A stretch of DNA of 64,000 nt from Bacillota bacterium (GTDB lineage: Bacteria; Bacillota; Clostridia; Christensenellales; UMGS416), in the NCBI GenBank assembly GCA_023422005.1, contig JAEZSC010000186.1:65073-129072 (forward strand), given 5' to 3'. Shown here one piece after another: positions 57,752-64,000 of the stretch; within the stretch, counting starts at the first letter, position 1; each line of letters begins with the position of its first letter. The position numbers and the translations under genes are program-made. Below the pieces are notes generated by a model. The model did not search any database, had not been told where the DNA came from, and saw only the letters and a program-made list of their open reading frames with translations.

Positions 57752-58721
57752 GCATAGCGCCATCGGCGCGATCAAGGAAAAGCTGGAGGAGCTGCGCCGG
57801 CTGCTGCCCGGCCAGAAGGCCCTCATTGAAGAGCTGGAACGCCAAGCGGAGACTGCGGAGGCTTCGCCCCCTTCTGTTCAGGAGCCGCCGGTGGAAGAGC
57901 TCCTTAAGCCTCAAGTGCCAAAAGCGTGGGAGGTCATCAAACTGGCCCGCGCCAATGACCGGCCCCACGGCTTGCAGTTCATCACTGCCATGACCGAACG
58001 TTTCATCGAACTGCACGGTGACCGCGCCTTTGGCGACGACGCCGCCATCGTGGGCGGCGTGGCGATGTTCCGCGGCCGGCCGGTCACGATCATCTGCACC
58101 GAGAAGGGCCGCAGCATCGGCCAAAAGATCAAGCGCAACTTCGGCATGCCCCACCCCGAGGGCTACCGCAAGGCCATGCGCCTGATGGAGCAGGCCGAGC
58201 GCTTCGGCCGCCCGGTCATCTGCCTCATCGATACGTCCGGCGCCTATTGCGGCATCGGCGCTGAGGAGCGCGGCCAGGGCCAGGCCATCGCGTGGAACCT
58301 GCAGCGCATGGGCACGCTGAGGGTACCGGTGGTGTCGGTCATCATCGGCGAAGGCTTCAGCGGCGGCGCGCTGGCGCTGGGCGTGTGCGACCGGCTGTTG
58401 ATGCTGCAGAACAGCGTGTATTCCATCATCACCCCCGAGGGCTGTGCCAGTATCCTGTACAAGGACGCCAAACAGGCCAGCCAGGCGGCGGGCTTTTTGA
58501 AGATGACGGCGGAGGATTTGCACGGGCTGGGCATTTGCGATGGCATCATCGCCGAACCCGCCGAAGGCCTGCGCCACGCCAACCTGGCCGAAGTGGCCGG
58601 CCCCCTGGGCGATGCCGTGCAGGCGGCGCTGGACGAACTGTGTGAACTGGACCCTTCGACGCTGCTGGAGCGCCGGTATGGGCGCTATCGCGCTGTAGGG
58701 AGGCAAGATGACTGCGTTTAA
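57744..58721 (+). CDS. accA: Acetyl-CoA carboxylase carboxyltransferase alpha, AccA
   Basis: A 325-residue alpha subunit. It has the family pattern AWEVIKLARANDRPHGLQFIT, LHGDRAFGDDAAIVGG, GFSGGALALGVCDRLLMLQNSVYSIITPEGCASILYKD. The ATG 57744 has GGAG upstream and overlaps accD's stop codon. It overlaps fabH by 14 bases. Confidence 0.95.
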   Translation: MSEHSAIGAIKEKLEELRRLLPGQKALIEELERQAETAEASPPSVQEPPVEELLKPQVPKAWEVIKLARANDRPHGLQFITAMTERFIELHGDRAFGDDAAIVGGVAMFRGRPVTIICTEKGRSIGQKIKRNFGMPHPEGYRKAMRLMEQAERFGRPVICLIDTSGAYCGIGAEERGQGQAIAWNLQRMGTLRVPVVSVIIGEGFSGGALALGVCDRLLMLQNSVYSIITPEGCASILYKDAKQASQAAGFLKMTAEDLHGLGICDGIIAEPAEGLRHANLAEVAGPLGDAVQAALDELCELDPSTLLERRYGRYRAVGRQDDCV

Positions 58722-59691
58722 CGTGAAAGTAACCGGGCTTGGGGCCTATAATCCGCCCCATGTCGTGGAAAACGAAGAGTTGGTCGGAATGGTGGATACC
58801 TCCGACGAGTGGATACAAACCCGCACGGGCATCTGCCGGCGGCACGTCAGCACGGGCGAGACCGTGCTGGATATGGCCGAGGCCGCCGCGGCACAGGCCA
58901 TCGGGAGCAGCGGTCTGAAACCCGAGGACATCGGTCTGGTCATCGTGGCTACGTCCTCACCGGACAAGTATTTCCCGATGGCGGCCACGCTGCTGCGGGG
59001 CCGGCTGGGCATGGGGGAAGGGCCGGGCTTCGACCTGTCGGCGGGCTGCACGGGCTTCCTTTACGCGTTGGGGGCTGCCTCCTCCATGATGCAGGCCATG
59101 GACATCAGCCACGCGCTGGTCGTGGGTGCGGAGATGCTTACGCGGTTTGTGGACTGGACCGACCGCGCCACGAGCGTGCTCTTTGGCGACGGCGCCGGCG
59201 CAGTTGTATTGAGCCGCGGCAAGCCCGGCTTGGGAGCGATTTACCTGAACGCCCGCTCCGACGACGCCGGCATACTGGCAATGGACGCGCTGTCCGTCCG
59301 CAATCCGTGGGTGACCAAGGAACCACCCTTCGACCCCAGCTTCCGCATGGGCGGGCAGGACGTGTTCCGCTTTGCCGTGGAGGCCGTGCCCGACGCCGTG
59401 AAGGCCGTGGCGGAGCGGTCCGGCCACACGCTGGAAGAAGTGGATTGGGTCGTACCTCATCAGGCCAACCAGCGCATCATCCATGCCGCCATGAAGGCCC
59501 TGGGCATCCCGGCGGAGAAATGGTTCATCAACGTGGCCGACCACGGCAACACCGGCGCCGCGTCCATCCCGATCGCCCTCAGTGAGATGCGCGAGAAGGG
59601 CCTGCTCAAGGCCGGCCAGCAGCTGGCCTTGGTAGCCTTCGGCGCGGGCTTCGCCTGGGGCGGCGCATGGCTGACCTGGGCGATGGACTGA
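58708..59691 (+). CDS. fabH: Beta-ketoacyl-ACP synthase III FabH
   Basis: A 327-residue FabH. Catalytic triad C114 (SAGCTGF), H251 (VPHQANQRI) and N281 (DHGNTGAAS). It initiates fatty-acid synthesis by condensing acetyl- or branched acyl-CoA with malonyl-ACP. GGAGGCAAG precedes ATG 58708, which lies inside accA. Confidence 0.97.
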   Translation: MTAFNVKVTGLGAYNPPHVVENEELVGMVDTSDEWIQTRTGICRRHVSTGETVLDMAEAAAAQAIGSSGLKPEDIGLVIVATSSPDKYFPMAATLLRGRLGMGEGPGFDLSAGCTGFLYALGAASSMMQAMDISHALVVGAEMLTRFVDWTDRATSVLFGDGAGAVVLSRGKPGLGAIYLNARSDDAGILAMDALSVRNPWVTKEPPFDPSFRMGGQDVFRFAVEAVPDAVKAVAERSGHTLEEVDWVVPHQANQRIIHAAMKALGIPAEKWFINVADHGNTGAASIPIALSEMREKGLLKAGQQLALVAFGAGFAWGGAWLTWAMD

Positions 59692-59755
59692 CTTTGCTGC
59701 AACCGCGTATCTACGCGTTTGTATAAGAAAAAAACGAAACGGGAGTGAAAACTAC

Positions 59756-59980
59756 ATGGACAAGATCATCGACATCATCTGCAAGAACCTGGACGTGGAG
59801 CCCGAGCAGGTCAAGCCCGAGAGCCTGATCATGAAAGACCTGGGCGCTGATTCGCTGGACATGGTGGAGCTGGCTATGGCCTTCGAAGCCGAGTATGGCC
59901 TCAAGATCGAGACCGACGACATCGCCGGCATCAAGACCGTGCAGGACCTGGCCGATTTCATCGCCGCCAAGCAGGGTTAA
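59756..59980 (+). CDS. acpP: Acyl carrier protein AcpP
   Basis: A 74-residue acidic ACP. The phosphopantetheine attachment serine is S33 in GADSLDMVELAMAFE. It has the expected helices and length. It is preceded by a GGGAGTG ribosome site and followed by a palindrome. Confidence 0.97.
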   Translation: MDKIIDIICKNLDVEPEQVKPESLIMKDLGADSLDMVELAMAFEAEYGLKIETDDIAGIKTVQDLADFIAAKQG

Positions 59981-59982
59981 CA

Positions 59983-60008
59983 TTTGACAAAAGCATGCTT
60001 TTGTCAAA
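59983..60008. promoter_or_regulatory. 26-base perfect palindrome between acpP and fabK
   Basis: TTTGACAAAAGCA is followed directly by its exact complement TGCTTTTGTCAAA, giving a 26-base perfect palindrome. In RNA it would form an 11-bp stem with a CATG loop. No T-run follows. Arms TTTGAC/GTCAAA resemble the TTTGA..TCAAA type of FabT sites, but spacing differs. Confidence 0.6.
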
Positions 60009-60042
60009 CCCAAGCGAGCGACCGAGAGAGGAGTGGTCATCA

Positions 60043-60987
60043 ATGATGCGGCTGGATCAATTGCTGGGCATCCAATACCCGCTGATTCAGGGCGGCATGG
60101 CATGGGTCAGCGATCACCGGCTGGCCTCGGCTGTCAGCGCCGCCGGCGGCCTGGGCGTCATCGCCGCGGGCAACGCTCCGGCCAGCTGGGTGGCCGGCGA
60201 AGTAGCCAAGGTGCGCGAGCGCACCGACAAGCCCTTCGGCGTAAACGTGATGCTGCTGAGCCCCTTTGCCGACGAAGTCGCCAAGCTGACCATGGAACTG
60301 AAAGTCCCCGTGATCATCACCGGCGCCGGCGACCCAAGCAAGCATGTCGAGGGTTGGAAGGCGGCCGGAAGCCGCGTCATCCCTGTGGTGCCTTCCCTGG
60401 CGCTGGGCCTGCGCATGCAGCGCGTGGGCGTGGACGCCGTGGTGGGCGAGGGCAGCGAAGCCGGCGGGCACATCGGCAAGCTTTCCACGATGGTGCTGGT
60501 CAATGAGCTGGCCGCGGGGCTCAGCGTGCCCGTGGTGGCTGCCGGCGGCATCTTCGACTGGCGGGGCGTGCTGGCGGCCTTCGCGCTGGGCGCCTGCGGC
60601 GTGCAGGTTGGCACGCGTTTCATCACGGCGCTGGAATGCGGTGTGCATTCCAACTACAAGAAAAAGATGATCGACGCCCGCGACATCGACACGATGGTCA
60701 CCGGCGCCATCACAGGCCACCCGGTGCGCGTGGTGCGCAGCAAGCTTGCCAAGGAGATGCAGCAGTACGACTTTGACCCCAACGGCGCTGCGGAAATCGA
60801 GCGTCTGGGCGCAGGGTCCCTGCGCTCGGCGGTCGTGGATGGCGACCTGGAACGCGGAAGCTTCATGGCCGGCCAGACGGCGTGCTTCATTGAACGCGAG
60901 GAGAGCGTAGCCGCGATACTGGCCGATCTCTTTGACAAAGAGCAAGCCCGTGCCAGGCTGGCGCAGATGGCGGAGGTGTTCCAATGA
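60043..60987 (+). CDS. fabK: Enoyl-ACP reductase II FabK
   Basis: A 314-residue FMN-dependent enoyl-ACP reductase of the FabK/nitronate-monooxygenase fold. It has YPLIQGGMAWVS, the FMN phosphate region GEGSEAGGHIGK, and VPVVAAGGIFDWRGVLAAFALGACGVQVGTRF. FabK replaces FabI, which is absent from the operon, and confers triclosan tolerance in known organisms. ATG 60043 has GAGAGGAG upstream. Confidence 0.95.
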   Translation: MMRLDQLLGIQYPLIQGGMAWVSDHRLASAVSAAGGLGVIAAGNAPASWVAGEVAKVRERTDKPFGVNVMLLSPFADEVAKLTMELKVPVIITGAGDPSKHVEGWKAAGSRVIPVVPSLALGLRMQRVGVDAVVGEGSEAGGHIGKLSTMVLVNELAAGLSVPVVAAGGIFDWRGVLAAFALGACGVQVGTRFITALECGVHSNYKKKMIDARDIDTMVTGAITGHPVRVVRSKLAKEMQQYDFDPNGAAEIERLGAGSLRSAVVDGDLERGSFMAGQTACFIEREESVAAILADLFDKEQARARLAQMAEVFQ

Positions 60988-61913
60988 AGCTGGCGCTGTT
61001 GTTCCCCGGCCAGGGCGCGCAGTTTGCCGGCATGGGCCGTTCGCTGTACGAGCAATTTGAAGAGGTGCGCGGCGTGTTCGCCGAGGCCTCGGACCTTGTG
61101 GGCGAGGACGTCTGGTCCTATTGCTCCGATGAGGAGAAGCTCAAGCAAACCCAATATGTGCAGCCGGCCATGGTGGCGCTGGGCACGGCCGTCACCTGTG
61201 TGCTGACCGGCCGCTACGGCGTCCGGCCTCACGCCGCAGGCGGCCTGTCGCTGGGTGAATACGCGGCGCTGCACGCCGGAGGCGTTCTGGGCGCTGCCCA
61301 AGCCGTGGCGCTGGTGGCAAAGCGCGGCAAGCTGATGCAGCAGGTGACCGGCGGAGCCATGGCGGCCGTGCTGGGCATGGAGCGCGCCCAGGTGGAAAGC
61401 GCATGCCAGCAGGCCCGGGAAAGCGGCCGGCAGGTATGGCCGTGCAACTACAACTGCCCGGGCCAGATCGTCATCTCCGGCGCCGGTGAGGGTGTGGACG
61501 CAGCCGCGACCATTCTCCGGGAGATGGGCGCGCGCCGGGTGCTGCCGCTCAATGTCAGCGGCCCCTTCCACACGCCGCTGATGGCCCCGGCTGCCGACGC
61601 TTTCCGTGAAGTTCTTGCGGCTGCCAAACTAGGTGAGCCCAAGGTTCCCGTATACTCCAACGTGACCGCGCAGCCCCACGGCGATGTGCAGGCCATGCGC
61701 GAGCTGCTGCATCGGCAGATCACCTCGCCCGTTCGCTGGGAGGACACGCTGCAGGCCATGGCCGCCGCCGGCGTGGATACGTTCCTGGAGCTGGGCCCCG
61801 GCAAGACCGTGTCCGGCTTCGTCAAGAAGACCCTGGAAGGCGTAACCATCCTGAACATTGAGGACCTGGAAGGCATGTGCGCAGTCCTGCAAAAGCTGGA
61901 GGTGGCCCTATGA
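60984..61913 (+). CDS. fabD: Malonyl-CoA:ACP transacylase FabD
   Basis: A 309-residue FabD. Serine nucleophile S89 in GLSLGE (GHSxG variant common in Firmicutes) and catalytic H196 in SGPFHTPLM. FPGQGAQFAGMG at the start. Transfers malonyl from CoA to ACP. Overlaps fabK's stop (ATGA) and fabG by four bases. Confidence 0.96.
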   Translation: MKLALLFPGQGAQFAGMGRSLYEQFEEVRGVFAEASDLVGEDVWSYCSDEEKLKQTQYVQPAMVALGTAVTCVLTGRYGVRPHAAGGLSLGEYAALHAGGVLGAAQAVALVAKRGKLMQQVTGGAMAAVLGMERAQVESACQQARESGRQVWPCNYNCPGQIVISGAGEGVDAAATILREMGARRVLPLNVSGPFHTPLMAPAADAFREVLAAAKLGEPKVPVYSNVTAQPHGDVQAMRELLHRQITSPVRWEDTLQAMAAAGVDTFLELGPGKTVSGFVKKTLEGVTILNIEDLEGMCAVLQKLEVAL

Positions 61914-62641
61914 GTAAGATAGCCCTCGTCACAGGGTCGTCCCGGGGCATCGGCCGGGCCATCGCGCTGCGGCTGGCCCGCAACGGCTATGCCGTGGCCG
62001 TGAACTACCGCGGCAGCGCCGAGAAGGCCGAGGAGTTGGTCGCGCAGATCCAGGCTGAAGGAGGCATCGCCGTTGCGCTGCAGGCCGACGTGGCCGATTA
62101 TGAGCAGGCTGGGGCGCTGGTGGCCCAGGCTGTGGAGCGGTTGGGCCGCCTGGACGTGCTGGTGAACAACGCCGGCGTCACCCGCGACCGGCTGCTGGCC
62201 ATGATGAGCGCTGAAGACTTCTCCGAGGTCGTCCGCGTGAACTTGAACGGCTGCTTCAACGCCACGCGCCACGCCGCCCGCGTCATGATGCGCCAGAAGA
62301 GCGGCGTCATCGTCAACATCAGTTCCGTCATCGGCATCCACGGCAACGCGGGCCAGGCCAACTACGCCGCCAGCAAGGCCGGCATCCATGGGCTTACCCT
62401 GTCCGCCGCCAAGGAGCTGGGCAGCCGAGGCATCCGCGTGAACGCCGTGGCGCCGGGCTACATCCAAACCGACATGACCGGCGCGCTCAATGACGAGCAG
62501 CGCCAGAAGATCGCAGAACGTATCGTGCTGGGCCGCCTGGGCGAGGCCGACGACGTGGCGGCGCTGGTGGGCTTTCTTTGCTCCGACGCGGCCAGCTACA
62601 TCACCGGGCAGATCATCGCCGTGGACGGCGGCATGTCCTAA
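61910..62641 (+). CDS. fabG: 3-ketoacyl-ACP reductase FabG
   Basis: A 243-residue classical SDR, NADPH motif TGSSRGIG (8-15), NNAG (86-89), S138/S139 of the catalytic region, Y152 and K156 in NYAASKAG. The start ATG overlaps fabD's stop. Reduces the ketoacyl-ACP made by FabH and FabF. Confidence 0.96.
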   Translation: MSKIALVTGSSRGIGRAIALRLARNGYAVAVNYRGSAEKAEELVAQIQAEGGIAVALQADVADYEQAGALVAQAVERLGRLDVLVNNAGVTRDRLLAMMSAEDFSEVVRVNLNGCFNATRHAARVMMRQKSGVIVNISSVIGIHGNAGQANYAASKAGIHGLTLSAAKELGSRGIRVNAVAPGYIQTDMTGALNDEQRQKIAERIVLGRLGEADDVAALVGFLCSDAASYITGQIIAVDGGMS

Positions 62642-62739
62642 TACCAGAAACCTTCCGACAGCATCCAGGCCGAAGAGCATTTTTTCCCGCTATCATTTAT
62701 TCGTACGACCTTCGGCCCCATTGGAGAGAGGGGAATTTT

Positions 62740-63978
62740 ATGAAAAGAGTCGTCATCACCGGTCTGGGCGCGCTGACCCCGCTGGGTCAGGGCTTGCAGG
62801 CCACCTGGCAGGGCATCCGCGCCGGCCGCAACGGCATCACCCGGCTGCCCGAGGAGCTCGCGGAGAAATCCGGCGTGGCCGTGGGCGCGCGCATCGCGAA
62901 CTTCGACCCCGGCGAGCGCATCTCCCGCAAGGAGACGCGCCGCATGGAGCTGTTTACCCAGTACGCCGTGTGGACGGCGCTGGAGGCCTGGCAGGACGCA
63001 GGCTTTGGCGATGCCCAGCCCGACGGGCGGCGCGTGGGCGTATCCGTGGGCAGCGGCATCGGCGGGTTGGACACGATCATCGAGCAGACCATGGTGCTGC
63101 ACGAGAAGGGACATGACCGCGTGTCGGCCTTCTTCATCCCCAAGGCCATCATCAACCTTTCGGCGGGCTATGTGGCCATCGCGCTGGGCGCCAAGGGCCC
63201 CTGCGACTCAATCGTGACCGCCTGCGCCACCGGCACCGACAGCGTGGGCCATGCAGCCGACGCCATCCGCCTGGGCCGTGCCGACGTCATGGTGGCCGGC
63301 GGTGTGGAAGCCGTCATGAACCCGCTGGCCCTGGCCGGCTTCAAACAACTGACCGCGTTGAGCCCATCCACCGATCCGGACCGTGCGTCCATCCCCTTTG
63401 ACGCCGAGCGCAACGGCTTCGTCATGGGCGAGGGCGCGGGCATGCTGGTGTTGGAGGAGCGGGAGCGCGCCATCGCCCGCGGCGCGCGCATCTACGCCGA
63501 GGTCACCGGCTACGGCCAGACCTGCGACGCCTATCACATCACCCAGCCCGACCCCGCGGGCCAGGGCGCGCTGGACGCCATGCGCCTGGCCATTGAGGAC
63601 GCGGGCCTTCAGCCCACGGACATCGACTACATCAACGCCCACGGCACCAGCACGCCGCCCAACGACCGCGGCGAGACGCTGGCCATCAAGGCGCTGTTCG
63701 GCGACCACGCCAAAGCGCTGGCCGTGAGCTCTACCAAGTCCATGACCGGCCACCTGCTGGGCGCTGCCGGCGCTGTGGAGGCGGTGTTCACGGCCATGGC
63801 CATCCATGAGGGCTTTGCCCCGCCCACCATCGGCCTGAAGGTGCGCGACCCCGAGCTGGACCTGGACTATGTGGCCGGACAGGGCCGCGCCATGCCCATC
63901 CGCCACGCGCTGTCCAACTCCTTCGGCTTCGGCGGGCACAACGCGTGCATTCTCATAAGCCGCGCAAAGGAGGACTGA
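62740..63978 (+). CDS. fabF: Beta-ketoacyl-ACP synthase II FabF
   Basis: A 412-residue FabF. Cysteine nucleophile C162 in TACATGT, first histidine in INAHGTSTPPND (about 302) and second in MTGHLLGAAG (about 338). Elongates acyl-ACP. A 98-base gap with a family A remnant separates it from fabG. GGAGAGAGGGG lies upstream of ATG 62740. Confidence 0.97.
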   Translation: MKRVVITGLGALTPLGQGLQATWQGIRAGRNGITRLPEELAEKSGVAVGARIANFDPGERISRKETRRMELFTQYAVWTALEAWQDAGFGDAQPDGRRVGVSVGSGIGGLDTIIEQTMVLHEKGHDRVSAFFIPKAIINLSAGYVAIALGAKGPCDSIVTACATGTDSVGHAADAIRLGRADVMVAGGVEAVMNPLALAGFKQLTALSPSTDPDRASIPFDAERNGFVMGEGAGMLVLEERERAIARGARIYAEVTGYGQTCDAYHITQPDPAGQGALDAMRLAIEDAGLQPTDIDYINAHGTSTPPNDRGETLAIKALFGDHAKALAVSSTKSMTGHLLGAAGAVEAVFTAMAIHEGFAPPTIGLKVRDPELDLDYVAGQGRAMPIRHALSNSFGFGGHNACILISRAKED

Positions 63979-63979
63979 C

Positions 63980-64000
63980 ATGCTGGACCGCGAGCAGATC
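63980..64000 (+). CDS. fabZ: Start of fabZ (truncated at window edge)
   Basis: ATG 63980, after AAAGGAGG and one base past the fabF stop codon, begins MLDREQI, matching the usual start of FabZ 3-hydroxyacyl-ACP dehydratase. Only seven codons are in the window, so identity rests on this and on the position at the end of the operon. Confidence 0.6.

Noticed and set aside
1..64000. tRNA genes, CRISPR arrays, insertion sequences or integrase/att sites
   Set aside because: No cloverleaf with a GTTCGA-type T loop and CCA-proximal stem, no direct repeat-spacer series, no transposase or integrase reading frame was found.

Overview
The window is about 64 kb of a GC-rich (roughly 60 percent, by eye) bacterial chromosome. 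Strong AGGAGG-type ribosome sites, gene overlaps of the ATGA type, FabK rather than FabI, a cheC-cheD pair, ComFB, an FMN riboswitch in front of an ECF-type riboflavin transporter (ribU), and DUF1002 and DUF554 proteins point to a Gram-positive Bacillota, most likely a Clostridia-class anaerobe. That assignment is inference from gene content; there is no rRNA, and I recognised no tRNA, CRISPR array or insertion sequence.

Layout. 1-4.2 kb: scattered single genes (DUF2726-like protein, S51 peptidase, orphan solute-binding protein) and a striking 171-residue protein with 26 cysteines in four CxxxC blocks (3678-4193, minus). 4.36-10.9 kb: lipoprotein, MacA-like adaptor, MacB-like ATPase and permease, then an OmpR/histidine-kinase pair. 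10.9-23.2 kb: accessory enzymes (short-chain dehydrogenase with altered catalytic residues, LysM protein, J-domain protein, two VOC/hydrolase-type genes, TIM-barrel protein, DUF5680, YcaQ-like glycosylase, Gfo/Idh/MocA oxidoreductase with a divergent WYL regulator) and, at 20869-21029, a probable free-standing structured RNA gene with its own promoter and terminator. 23.4-26.7 kb: nadA-nadB-nadC, de novo NAD synthesis. 26.7-29.2 kb: a patch of lower-GC genes (P-loop kinase, MutM-like protein, GNAT) and a desulforedoxin-tailed small protein. 29.3-31.6 kb: ABC exporter behind a perfect palindrome that wraps its -10 box. 32.1-33.7 kb: cheC-cheD facing away from comFB. 33.9-38.9 kb: secreted cell-wall proteins and an SGNH hydrolase. 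39.3-43.3 kb: galactokinase, membrane-anchored serine hydrolase and amidohydrolase in one minus-strand operon. 43.4-47.8 kb: rhodanese lipoprotein, membrane protein, oxidoreductase, ThuA and a short-chain dehydrogenase, followed by an in-frame ferredoxin-motif remnant. 48.0-50.5 kb: FMN riboswitch-ribU, then tsaE-tsaB-rimI. 50.6-54.5 kb: two MFS transporters and DUF554.

54.95-64 kb is one long fatty-acid synthesis operon in the order accB-accC-accD-accA-fabH-acpP-fabK-fabD-fabG-fabF-(fabZ). The acc genes supply malonyl-CoA, fabD loads it on the carrier protein, and fabH/fabF, fabG, fabZ and fabK run the elongation cycle. It begins at a consensus promoter with an inverted repeat in the leader, and has a perfect 26-bp palindrome between acpP and fabK.

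Intergenic spaces are peppered with short dispersed palindromic repeats in at least five families, in both orientations, with no coding capacity; they are the main structure left unexplained by genes.
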